Shown piece after piece: positions 35,005 through 43,474 of a stretch of 64,000 nucleotides of DNA. Where the stretch lies: NCBI RefSeq assembly GCF_019879105.1, contig NZ_CP082249.1, positions 2,728,001 through 2,792,000 on the forward strand, read 5' to 3'. The notes under the pieces were generated by a model, which was not told where the DNA came from, did no database searches, and saw only the letters and a program-made list of their open reading frames with translations. The position numbers and the translations under genes were made by a program. Source of the DNA: Natrinema sp. SYSU A 869 (GTDB taxonomy: Archaea > Halobacteriota > Halobacteria > Halobacteriales > Natrialbaceae). Position 1 is the stretch's first letter; each line of letters starts with the position of its first letter.

Positions 35005-35559
35005 CTACTCGTTCAGCCGTCGACACGAATCGAAGCGGTCGTCGGTCAGATAGACGGCCCCGTCGCGAACGGCGACCGCGATCGAGTCGAGCGCGTCGCC
35101 CCGACATGGGCCCGCCGTACAGACGCCGTCGTCGCACTCGAAGCGCGCGCCGTGTTCGTGACACACCAGTTGATCATCGCGGACGATCGCCCCCGGACCG
35201 GGATCGATGCGGACCTCGGGCTTGTGCGGACACGAGTTTCGCCACGCGGACACCTCGCTGCCCTCCCGTCGGAGGATCAGTTCCGTTCCGCGACGGTCGC
35301 GTCGGGCTTCACACCGGAGCGTCCCGTTCGTCGGAACGTCCGCGAGCGGCGCGATTCGGCGGGGATCGTCACCGTTGGCCGTCTCTCGCTTCCCGGCCGC
35401 TGCATCGGTCTCGTCGCCGCTCGAGTCATCCCTGATTCCGCCGTCGACGCTGAACCGAAACGTTGCGTCGTCGGTCGACACATCGCCCTTATCGTCGTAG
35501 ACGCGAACGGAGGTGGATTCGTCGTCACCCTCGAGTGTTACGTGGACGGAATCAGTCAT
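35005..35559 (-). CDS. Rieske [2Fe-2S] ferredoxin-like protein
   Basis: 184 residues from ATG 35559. The C-terminal half holds the Rieske ligands C110-P-H112 and C133-x-x-H136, spaced as in dioxygenase-type ferredoxins, plus a general G-x-G-A-I-V-R-D-D-Q-L-V segment. The N-terminal about 65 residues are a separate acidic region (D-D-E-S-T-S-V-R-V-Y-D-D-K). An upstream frame to 36081 is Ser-rich and not real. No membrane helix, so a soluble electron carrier; partner unknown. Confidence 0.88.
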   Translation of the reverse strand: MTDSVHVTLEGDDESTSVRVYDDKGDVSTDDATFRFSVDGGIRDDSSGDETDAAAGKRETANGDDPRRIAPLADVPTNGTLRCEARRDRRGTELILRREGSEVSAWRNSCPHKPEVRIDPGPGAIVRDDQLVCHEHGARFECDDGVCTAGPCRGDALDSIAVAVRDGAVYLTDDRFDSCRRLNE

Positions 35560-35660
35560 GCACTCCTTTTTCGGCCGGCCTAAAAATACGTTCCGGACCA
35601 GGTCACCGCGGGGAATCGGTGACGAGCACGCGGATTCGATTCCCGAAAACGCACGATATT

Positions 35661-35670
35661 CCTTTAGGGA
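35661..35670 (+). promoter_or_regulatory. TATA-like box of the acidic small protein gene
   Basis: CCTTTAGGGA, 20-29 bases before ATG 35690. Confidence 0.35.
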
Positions 35671-35689
35671 CGCCGGCTGAAGAACGCGT

Positions 35690-35923
35690 ATGGACGACGA
35701 AATCACCGTCGACGTCGAGGTCGAAGTCGAAGTGGACTCGAACGAACTCGAGATCGAGGTCGGAGACAAACGCGAGTTCGAGGGCGAACTCGAGGCCGAC
35801 GGACTGACGATCGAAGTCGAGGCGGAGATCGAGGTCGAAGGCGAAGCGGAACCGAGCGGCGAAACCGACGAAGAAGCGACAGATGCTGAGGAAACGGACG
35901 AGGAAGAGACGGAAGAGGACTGA
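35690..35923 (+). CDS. Very acidic small protein with alternating Val/Glu
   Basis: 77 residues. The first 50 alternate hydrophobic and acidic residues (D-V-E-V-E-V-E-V-D, L-E-I-E-V, L-T-I-E-V-E-A-E-I-E-V), the pattern of amphipathic beta strands, then a tail of only Glu, Asp, Thr, Ala and Ser. There are almost no basic residues (one Lys, one Arg). No recognised family. Its own TATA-like box suggests it is expressed. Immediately downstream lies the remnant of an acyl-CoA synthetase. Confidence 0.7.
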   Translation: MDDEITVDVEVEVEVDSNELEIEVGDKREFEGELEADGLTIEVEAEIEVEGEAEPSGETDEEATDAEETDEEETEED

Positions 35924-35952
35924 CCAGGCGGCGTACCGGCTGGTTTCCCGTC

Positions 35953-36170
35953 GATTTTCACACGTGTCGAAAAACGCCGTTCGTCAAACCGGCCGTCGAC
36001 GGCTACAATCCTGACGAACCCCACGCGGAAATCCGCGATCTGGTCACCGACCGACTTGCCGAGTACGAGCACCCCCAGCACGTCGAGTTCGTCGAGTGGC
36101 TCCGACTACGACGACCGGCAAGATCCGTCGTCGCTCTCTGCGAGAACGCGAGGGGACCGACGAGGAGTGA
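35953..36170 (+). pseudogene. C-terminal stub of an acyl-CoA synthetase
   Basis: Plus-strand residues F-V-K-P-A-V-D-G-Y-N-P-D-E-P, A-E-I-R-D-L-V-T-D-R-L-A-E-Y-E and H-V-E-F-V-E-W-L match the C-terminal lid of AMP-forming acyl/acetyl-CoA synthetases. One more C after the CC at 36102-36103 continues into P-T-T-T-T-G-K-I-R-R-R-S-L, the catalytic-lysine motif, and a proper stop at 36168. The remaining about 500 residues of the enzyme are absent, replaced upstream by the small acidic gene, so this is a decayed gene end. 36171-36332 holds nothing else I recognise. Confidence 0.72.
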
Positions 36171-36332
36171 TACTGTCGGGCAGAAGTCACTGCATATTCG
36201 ATCGCGAACGGTCGTCCTCGAGCGAGGTCGAGGCAAGCGTCGGCCGGCGTGCCGACGGGAGTGGAACCCCCAAATAAATCCGCATGTCCCCGCCTGCAGC
36301 CATCTTATCCGGGTCGATACCAAGTATTCGGT

Positions 36333-37169
36333 ATGGAGATTCGGGAACCGGAGCCGGACGAGGCCGAGCGGATTCGAGAGGTCGTGGACAGTTCGATGAC
36401 GACCTCGTTCAGGCTCAGTCCGGGGCAGATCGACGGAATCACTGACGATCAGTTCGGCGACGACGCCGTCGCCGACAAGATCGACGACGAGAACACGTTG
36501 CTCCACGTCGTCGAAACAGGCGATGAGATCGAGGGCACGACCATCGCTGGGTTCGTCGAAGGCCGCCTCGCAGACGAGTGGGGCGAGGTGAACTGGCTCT
36601 TCGTCGATCCGGAACACCGGGGGAAGGGGATCGGGACGGAGCTGTACGAGACCGCGAACGAGACGCTCCGCGATCGGGGGGCCGAACACGTCTGCGTCAC
36701 CGTCCTCGAGGCAAACACTGAGGGCCATCAGTTCGTCGAACAGTTCGGCCTCGAGCACAACGGGGACCGGCGCATCGAGGTCGCCGAGGAATCCCTCGTG
36801 AAGTACGTGTACGCGGACGTGGACGTCGACGTGGAGCTGCCAACGGAGTCAAGAACGACGGATTCGGATAACGAAGCGGACGCGGCAGGCGAGGAGTTCC
36901 CCGAAACGGAGACGACCGACGGTCACCTGACGACGACCGACGACGGCGAGACGGCGTACATTGCCCGCGACGAGGAAGAGTCCGGCACCGCGGCGTCGTT
37001 TTTCGTCACCTACGAGGACGAGGCCCACGAGGAACAGTACGGGTACTACTGTGCGAACTGTGGCTCGCTCGACGTCACGATGGACAACATGGACCGGCTC
37101 GAGTGCAGTGACTGCGGCAACTCCCACGCGGAGCGATCCCAGGAATCGTACGACGACTCGTACCTGTAA
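36333..37169 (+). CDS. GNAT N-acetyltransferase with C-terminal zinc ribbon
   Basis: 278 residues from ATG 36333. Residues 1-155 form a GNAT fold with the acetyl-CoA loop V-D-P-E-H-R-G-K-G-I-G-T-E-L and a following F-V-E-Q-F-G-L-E. An acidic linker (about 160-225) leads to a zinc ribbon with C-A-N-C-G and C-S-D-C-G. Probably acetylates a protein or small molecule; the ribbon may guide it to a partner or nucleic acid. The upstream ATG at 36249 would overlap the synthetase stub and is not used. Confidence 0.85.
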   Translation: MEIREPEPDEAERIREVVDSSMTTSFRLSPGQIDGITDDQFGDDAVADKIDDENTLLHVVETGDEIEGTTIAGFVEGRLADEWGEVNWLFVDPEHRGKGIGTELYETANETLRDRGAEHVCVTVLEANTEGHQFVEQFGLEHNGDRRIEVAEESLVKYVYADVDVDVELPTESRTTDSDNEADAAGEEFPETETTDGHLTTTDDGETAYIARDEEESGTAASFFVTYEDEAHEEQYGYYCANCGSLDVTMDNMDRLECSDCGNSHAERSQESYDDSYL

Positions 37170-37240
37170 CGGCTCTCACTGTACGGAGCCGGATCGCCCG
37201 GCGTCTCGAGTCGGCCGCTCGGAGCCGAACTGAGGCGACA

Positions 37241-37747
37241 TCACTTCGCGAAGATGCTGTCGGCTGTCGCCGCACCGACGACGCTGAAGACCGAGCCCAC
37301 GGTCACCGCTTTGAACGAGGTCAGCACGAGTTCACATGAGGTCGCGGCGTTCTCGAGGAATGGGCCGGAGGCACGAAACAGGCGCACGGGCTCGCAGGCA
37401 GTCGTGGCGTCCTCGAGGAACGTCCAAGGGGCACCGAACAGGAGCGCGAGCACGGTTACCGAGCCGAAGGTGACACACATGAGTGAGATAAACCGAATTG
37501 GAATGCCGGCAACCTCCTGTTCGTCGTCTATATCTCTGGTCGTGTCCGCCTTGTACAGCGCTGCGTAGCCGATCGCGAAGACGATGGCGACGATCGAAAG
37601 CGCCTGCAGGATATGCATGTTCCCCGCGAGCACCCAGACCTCTTCGGTGACCACGAACGGACCGGCGAGCAGGAACCCGCCGACGATCTGCTGGGCGGAG
37701 TCCGCGAGCCGGAAATCGCGCGGCCGGCGCGGCCGTCGAAGTTTCAT
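37241..37747 (-). CDS. DUF2391-like integral membrane protein with internal duplication
   Basis: 168 residues. A-Q-Q-I-V-G-G-F-L-L-A-G-P-F-V-V-T-E-E-V-W at 18-38 is the DUF2391 hallmark. Four hydrophobic stretches. Residues 105-124 and 125-145 are imperfect tandem copies (P-W-T-F-L-E-D-A-T-T-A-C-E and G-P-F-L-E-N-A-A-T-S-C-E), also visible in DNA with about 60-base spacing. Function unknown. The gene is convergent with the GNAT gene. Confidence 0.72.
   Translation of the reverse strand: MKLRRPRRPRDFRLADSAQQIVGGFLLAGPFVVTEEVWVLAGNMHILQALSIVAIVFAIGYAALYKADTTRDIDDEQEVAGIPIRFISLMCVTFGSVTVLALLFGAPWTFLEDATTACEPVRLFRASGPFLENAATSCELVLTSFKAVTVGSVFSVVGAATADSIFAK
37313..37435 (-). repeat. Imperfect tandem duplication of about 60 bp
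   Basis: Two copies in the DUF2391-like gene; each carries GGCGTNCTCGAGGAA and a GGGCAC/GAGGCAC then GAAACAG/GAACAG block. Adds 20 residues in frame. Confidence 0.6.
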
Positions 37748-37985
37748 AGCGAGAGATTACGGCGGAACGGTAAAACGGTCCCGTTCGAACGTCCGATACT
37801 CGCGTTGGTGACCCAGTGCAACTGGATTTTCCCGTCATCAATTGGGGATTACGAGGGTGACCCTCGAGGAGGTGACTCCGGCCGATACGATCAGCGGGTG
37901 GGATTCACGAGTTCGCGAGAGATGGCCGCCGTCCTGATCTGCCCCGATCACGGTGTCACCAGATTCTTCAGCGGGAGTAGCGAGG

Positions 37986-39485
37986 ATGACAGTAATGGGC
38001 GATGGATCCGGCGAGCGGCGGGGGCTGACGGCGACGGTGCCGTCACGGCAGGTCGCGGGGCTGCTCGCGGCCGCCGTCGTGCTCGTCGCCGGGACGGTAC
38101 TGCCCCCACCGGCGGCGCTGACCGTTGAGGGCCAACGCACGCTGGCCGTCTTCCTGTCAGCGCTCGTATTGTGGCTGACTCGGCCCGTGCCATACGTCGT
38201 CTCGAGCGTTCTCAGCGTCACGTTACTGTTCGCGCTGGGGACCGTCGAGTCGTTCAGCGCGGCGACGACGGGCTTCACCTCAACGCTCGTGTTCTTTCTG
38301 CTCTGCCTCCTGTTGCTGGGCAACGCGACGACGAGCGTCGGGCTCGATCGGCGGCTGGCGCGACGACTGTTGACTGCGGACAGCACGCCGCGCCGGGCGC
38401 TGCGCTCGGTCGCCGGCAGTGTCCTCGCGCTGGCGCTGGTCATGCCCTCCGCGATGGCCCGTGCGATCACGTTCATCCCCATCGTGAAGCGACTCGCGGG
38501 CGCGTTCGGACCGGACGCCGACGGCGGGTTCGAGAGTGCAGCATTTCTCGTTCTCGGCCACGTCAATCCCATCGCGTCGATGGCGCTGATGACCGGCGGC
38601 GGGATGGCGCTGGTCACCTCCGAGATCGTCGCGACGTCGGTACGGCCGATCACGTGGGTCGACTGGGCTGTGTTGATGGTGCCGCCAACGATCCTCCTGT
38701 ACGCGCTGGCGGCCCTCGCTGCGGGGCTCTTCGCGCGGGTCGGTGGGAAAGCAACGGTCGGCGCGCATGGTGCGCCCCGGCCGGACGCGGACGGCGACGG
38801 AATCGAGGTGCGAGCGGACGGTGACGAGACTCACCCGGAGACGGACGGCGACGGGACGGCCTCGCTGACGCGCGACCAGCGTCTCGTGGGACTCGTCCTC
38901 CTCGGAGCCGTCGCGAGCTGGATCGGCGGCTCGTTCGTCGGGCTTCCGACGGTGGTCCCCGCAGTTGCAGCGGTCACGGTGCTCTCGCTCCCGTCCGTCG
39001 GCGTCATCACAGGCGAGGACATCACAGACGTGAGCTGGGGCATCATTTTCCTCATCGGCGCGATGTTGTCGATACTGGACGTGATGAACGCGACCGGCGC
39101 AATTACGGCCGTCATCGACGCGCTGACACAATGGATCCCGTTCGCGGCGCTCGCCGATTGGCAGATCGTCGCCGTGTTGATCGCCATCGCCATCGGCATC
39201 CGGATCCTGTTTTCAACCGGCTCAGCGGCGATTGTCGTTGCGCTCCCGATCGTCCTCGAGTTCGCGAGCGTCTTCGGCATCGCTCGGCTGCCGCTCGCGC
39301 TGACCGTCTTACTGGTCGTCGGCTCGACGACGATCCTGCCGTTCAACACGACGGCAGTGCTGGTCTCGATGGATCGCGGGCCGCTGTCACACCGCGATGT
39401 CGCCGCGTTCGGCCTCGTAACGATGGGACTCTCGATCGTCGTCGCCGCGCTCGCGTGGCTCGTCTACTGGCCACTGGTGAGCTGA
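37986..39485 (+). CDS. SLC13/DASS-type anion transporter
   Basis: 499 residues from ATG 37986 (GTG 37953 and ATG 37995 are alternatives). About 11-12 membrane helices, with two SLC13 motifs: P-S-A-M-A-R-A-I-T-F in the first half and S-T-T-I-L-P-F-N-T-T-A in the second, plus F-S-T-G-S-A-A-I-V-V. An acidic hydrophilic loop at about 255-295 (D-G-D-G, H-P-E-T-D-G-D-G-T) sits between halves. The family imports di- and tricarboxylates or sulfate with Na+. It precedes an HTH_10 regulator gene by 32 bp, same strand. Confidence 0.85.
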   Translation: MTVMGDGSGERRGLTATVPSRQVAGLLAAAVVLVAGTVLPPPAALTVEGQRTLAVFLSALVLWLTRPVPYVVSSVLSVTLLFALGTVESFSAATTGFTSTLVFFLLCLLLLGNATTSVGLDRRLARRLLTADSTPRRALRSVAGSVLALALVMPSAMARAITFIPIVKRLAGAFGPDADGGFESAAFLVLGHVNPIASMALMTGGGMALVTSEIVATSVRPITWVDWAVLMVPPTILLYALAALAAGLFARVGGKATVGAHGAPRPDADGDGIEVRADGDETHPETDGDGTASLTRDQRLVGLVLLGAVASWIGGSFVGLPTVVPAVAAVTVLSLPSVGVITGEDITDVSWGIIFLIGAMLSILDVMNATGAITAVIDALTQWIPFAALADWQIVAVLIAIAIGIRILFSTGSAAIVVALPIVLEFASVFGIARLPLALTVLLVVGSTTILPFNTTAVLVSMDRGPLSHRDVAAFGLVTMGLSIVVAALAWLVYWPLVS

Positions 39486-39517
39486 CAGCGATCGACTGCG
39501 ACAAACGTGAGCTATAT

Positions 39518-40246
39518 ATGAGCGGGCCGGACTCTACCCTGTACGGAGGGTCGCAAATTCTACGCGTCGAGTTCACAACTGTCCCGACGGGCGTGATGGC
39601 AAAGCTCCAGCAGGCGCTGGACAACGTCCGGAGTATCGAACTCGATAACGCCTTCTACGTCGAGGACGGGACATGGCTCGAGTCGGTGACCGTCGCCTCG
39701 AATACCGAATTCGATCCCGAGACGGCCCTTGAGGGGATTTCCGGTGCATCACTGTTCTATAGCAGCGAGATCCCGACCGCGTCCGATAATCTCGAGATCC
39801 GTCGGCTTACTATTCTGGCGAACGAGTCGTACCCGTTCATTCTGAGCCTCGTGTTGCGCCAGGAGGCGATTCCGAACCGGATCGTCCTCCAGAACGGCGT
39901 CTTCGAAGTCGTGACGACCGCACGCGACTGGGATCAGTTCCGCTCGATGGCCGACGAAATTCAGGAGACACTGGGTGAATTCGAGCTGCTGTCGGTCACT
40001 CAGGACGAGGAGCCTGGCGAGCCACTGGACAGCGGCCGGCTGACGGAGGTCCTCGTCTCGAAACTCACCGATGACCAGCTGGCGGTCCTCGAGACGGCCT
40101 ACACCCGCGGCTACTTCGATGTGCCCCGGGAAACATCGGAGACGGACCTCGCGGACGAACTCGACGTTACCCAGTCGACGGTCAACGAGCGACTCCGGAC
40201 CGCCGAGCGGACCCTGCTCGAACTCATCTACGGTCCTCGCGACTGA
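39518..40246 (+). CDS. HTH_10 (bacterio-opsin activator type) regulator
   Basis: 242 residues from ATG 39518. The C-terminal about 60 residues contain L-T-D-D-Q-L-A-V-L-E-T-A-Y-T-R-G-Y-F-D-V-P-R, D-L-A-D-E-L-D-V-T-Q-S-T-V-N-E-R-L-R-T-A-E, the HTH_10 domain unique to haloarchaea. The N-terminal about 150 residues are a sensor-like region of the kind found in other members. By position it may control the SLC13 permease before it or the peptide transporter after it. Confidence 0.88.
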   Translation: MSGPDSTLYGGSQILRVEFTTVPTGVMAKLQQALDNVRSIELDNAFYVEDGTWLESVTVASNTEFDPETALEGISGASLFYSSEIPTASDNLEIRRLTILANESYPFILSLVLRQEAIPNRIVLQNGVFEVVTTARDWDQFRSMADEIQETLGEFELLSVTQDEEPGEPLDSGRLTEVLVSKLTDDQLAVLETAYTRGYFDVPRETSETDLADELDVTQSTVNERLRTAERTLLELIYGPRD

Positions 40247-40372
40247 TCCCGGACCGAATCCGCTCTCGAGCGTGACCAGGGAGTCATAGTTAGTCGCCCC
40301 GTTTTAAAGTTCGATAGATATCGGTCGCTATGGGAGTAAACAGAACCTAGTGAGTCCGTAACGTGGGGATGG

Positions 40373-42282
40373 ATGACGACAAGAGAAAATGATGATAGTT
40401 CGGTCGGCAGGGCATGCGACCGACTCTCACGACGCGGCTACATCGCCGCGGCCGCCGCGACGCTCGGAACGAGCGCGCTTGCGGGCTGTAGTAGCAGCCG
40501 TGGTGAGAGTCTCGAGCCGGACGTGCCCGAGGGGTACCGGAGACCGTCGAGACACAGTACTGGCGGGAATGGGAGACCGTCGACGCCGACTCGCCGCCGC
40601 TGGACTACAGCGCAACGGCCGGGTCGGTACTCGAGCAGTTGCCGGTCGAGTTCTCGAGCGAGGACGACCCGTGGATGCGCGAGCACGCGTTGATGGTCAA
40701 GCGCGGTCTCAACGAGTTGGGTATGGCCGTCGGGCTCAATGATCGGCCACTGAACCAGCTGTACGCCCAGAGCTGGAAAACGCGGGGGCTCGAGGCGGTC
40801 ATTTCGATGAGTACGCACGGGCCGGACCCGCAGCGGGGGCTCGATCCAAACCCGCTGTTGATGCGCGCGACCGAGGGGTCGCTCTCGAACTACGACAATT
40901 ACCACAATCCCGAGCTACAAGCGGTTCTCACAGAACAGGCCCAGACGACCGATCGTGAGGAGCGCGAAGAACTCGTCGACCGCGCACAGGAACTGTTCGC
41001 CGAAGACGTCGGGGCGCTCATCACGCTGTACCCGAACATCATCACGGCGGTGAACACGGAACGGTGGAGCGGCTACGTCGAAACGCCGGGCAACGGCCCG
41101 ACGATGGACTCGTTCGTCTGGACGGAGGTCAACCTCCAGCCCGAGGCGGACAACCGGACCTACGTCAAGGGCGTCACCACGTCGATGAACTCGCTGAACC
41201 TGCCGTGGGCCGCCGGCGGCGCGGAGGCCAATCGACTCACGTTCATCTACGACGGATTATTCGACGCGACACCCGATTTGGACGTGGTCCCCGCACTGGC
41301 GACCGGCGGCGGTTTCGTCGACGATACGACTGTCGAACTCACGCTGCGCGAGGGCGTCGAGTGGCACGACGGCGAGGCGTTCACCGCCGAGGACGTGAAG
41401 TTCACCGTCGAACTGTACCAGGAGTACTCCTCTACGAGCCAGGTGCCGTTCTACGAACCCATCGAGTCGGTCGAGATACTCGGGGATCACGAGGTGCGAT
41501 TCAACCTGGCGAACCCCGACGCATCGTTCATGACCCAGCGCGTCGTCCGAAGCGTTATCCTCCCGAAACACCGGTGGGAGGACGTCGACAACCCGTCCCA
41601 GCACAACCCTGACGCGCCCGTCGGCACCGGCCCCTTCCAGTTCGAAAACTGGGAACAGGGGACCCGGTTCGAGGCCTCGCGCAACGAGGGCCACTGGATG
41701 TTCGACGACGACTGGCGGACCGATGCGCTGGGCGATCAGGCCGAACGCGGCCCCGGCGTCGACAGCGTGATCTGGATCAATGTGAGCAATGTCGACGCAC
41801 TGATCGGTTCGCTCCAGAGCGGCGCGATCGACGCGATCGGGACGACACTCTCGGACCTGCAGGCTGACCGCGCGGCCAACACCGATGGGATCGAGAAGCT
41901 GTCCGTCGGTAGCTACGCGCCGCTGAACGCGAAGCTCATGTTCTCCTGTCCGCCGATCCGGGACAAGGAGTTCCGTATCGCACTGTCGAAAGCGGTCGAC
42001 TCGGAAGGGTTCGTCGAGGACTTCCTCCAGGGTCAGGCGACGGTCCCGTCCGGAGAGAACCTGATCTCGTCGCTCACCCAGTGGCACAATCCCGAGACGA
42101 CTGACTACAACTACGATACCGAGGAAGCGCGGACGATCCTCGAGCAGGCGGGCTACACCTGGGACAGCGACGACAACCTGCGATTCCCCAATGGCGAGGC
42201 CTGGGGCGCGTTCGTCGAGCGTATCCAGCCCGAGAACTCCCACAAGCGCCGCTCGGATCTCGACCAGCCAGATTTCTCATGA
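40373..42282 (+). CDS. Peptide ABC transporter substrate-binding lipoprotein, frame broken at 40531-40534
   Basis: Residues 1-39 hold a twin-arginine signal (L-S-R-R-G-Y-I-A-A-A-A-A) and lipobox S-A-L-A-G-C39. The frame breaks at G4; five G gives P-E-G-V-P-E-T-V-E-T-Q-Y-W and a 636-residue protein. The SBP_bac_5 core is out of order: the part that normally ends the family (L-N-E-L-G-M-A-V, H-N-P-E-L-Q-A-V-L, D-R-A-Q-E-L-F-A-E-D-V) comes first, and the usual opening (V-T-T-S-M-N-S-L-N, F-I-Y-D-G-L-F-D, L-R-E-G-V-E-W-H-D-G) follows near residue 255. First gene of the transport operon; it binds peptides or similar solutes outside the cell. Confidence 0.85.
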
Positions 42283-42478
42283 ACAGACGGAATCCAATGC
42301 ACCACACGACGGCCACTCTCCCGCGAATTCCGCGGGCACGGACCCGACCCGAGGCGAACCGGCACCCTGACCGTGCCGCTGCTCGAGCCGAGCGCACGCC
42401 GCTCGACCGCCGCGCGGCAGCGAGCACGGCGACACGGTCAGCGAACGACACTGCGATCACCTGTTCGGAGGGGAACCG

Positions 42479-43474
42479 ATGAGCAAGTTCCAGCGGTTCC
42501 TGCTCAAGCGACTCGCGATCTCCGTCCTGTTGACGCTGGTCGCGGTCTCGGTCATCTTCGTCGTCCTTCGACTCCTGCCGGGGAGTCCCTTCGAGGCGCT
42601 CGTGACCTCGGGGAACCTCAATCAGGAGCAGATCGACGAAATCCGCGCGATGTACGGGCTCGATCAGTCGATCTGGGTGCAGTACGTCAACTACCTGGGG
42701 AGCCTGCTGACCTTCCAGTTTGGCTACTCCATCCTGCGGAGCCAGCCGGTCTGGGACGTCCTCGAGCCGCGGCTGATCAACTCGCTGATCCTGTTGATTC
42801 CGGCGCTGGTGACGACGGCGATCCTGAGTTCGCTTCTGGGGATGTACGCCGGCTGGAACCGTGGGAGCCGCCTCGAGAAAGCCAGCATCGTCTCGACGAC
42901 GCTGCTGCGCTCGACGCCCGTCTTCATTACGGCGATCTTCTTCATCATCGTCTTCGCGTACAACCTCGAGATCGTGCCTGCCCTCGGGATGCGATCGATC
43001 CGGGCGACGCCGGACGGCTACCTCGAGACGTTCGTCTCGCTGGACTTCCTCCATCACTACCTCCTGCCCTTTACCGTCGCCGTCCTCTACTACAGCGGTG
43101 ACTTCTTGTTGCTCGCTCGTAACGGCGTCATTGAGAAGCGGGGCTCGGAGTTCCTCAAACTCCACCGGGCGAAGGGGCTCTCGGAGATGCAGCAACTGGC
43201 CCGTGCGGGCCGGAACTCGATGCTGCCCATTCTGACGTACTTCACCCTCCGTCTCGGCATGATTTTCCAGGGCCTCATCCTGCTCGAGGTGGTCTTCAGC
43301 TGGCCCGGCATCGGCCGCGAACTCGTATTGGCCATCCAGCAGCAGGACTATCCGCTGGTGCAGGCGGCGGTCTTCATCATGGCGCTGGCGGTTATCATCG
43401 CGAACCTCGCCGCGGACGTCCTCTACGCGTACTTTGATCCGACTGTGTCGACCAACGGAGGTGGCTCTGCATGA
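42479..43474 (+). CDS. Peptide ABC transporter permease (DppB type)
   Basis: 331 residues. A long first helix (about 8-32) starting K-R-L-A-I-S-V-L-L-T-L, a P-G-S-P-F-E loop, and five more helices. The cytoplasmic ATPase-contact loop is V-I-E-K-R-G-S-E-F-L-K-L-H-R-A-K-G-L-S-E (EAA-like). G-L-I-L-L-E-V-V-F-S-W-P-G-I-G-R is typical for this family. The preceding 196 bp after the binding-protein gene contain no gene I recognise. Its last four bases overlap the next permease (ATGA). Confidence 0.93.
   Translation: MSKFQRFLLKRLAISVLLTLVAVSVIFVVLRLLPGSPFEALVTSGNLNQEQIDEIRAMYGLDQSIWVQYVNYLGSLLTFQFGYSILRSQPVWDVLEPRLINSLILLIPALVTTAILSSLLGMYAGWNRGSRLEKASIVSTTLLRSTPVFITAIFFIIVFAYNLEIVPALGMRSIRATPDGYLETFVSLDFLHHYLLPFTVAVLYYSGDFLLLARNGVIEKRGSEFLKLHRAKGLSEMQQLARAGRNSMLPILTYFTLRLGMIFQGLILLEVVFSWPGIGRELVLAIQQQDYPLVQAAVFIMALAVIIANLAADVLYAYFDPTVSTNGGGSA

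Noticed and set aside
15107-40534. Phase variation by slippage in G-runs
   Set aside because: Runs of only two to four bases are too short for frequent slippage, and RLI would not tolerate phase variation.
40639-42282. A separate binding protein without signal peptide
   Set aside because: An in-frame Met in the middle of the protein; the Tat signal and the first domain come from the other frame upstream.
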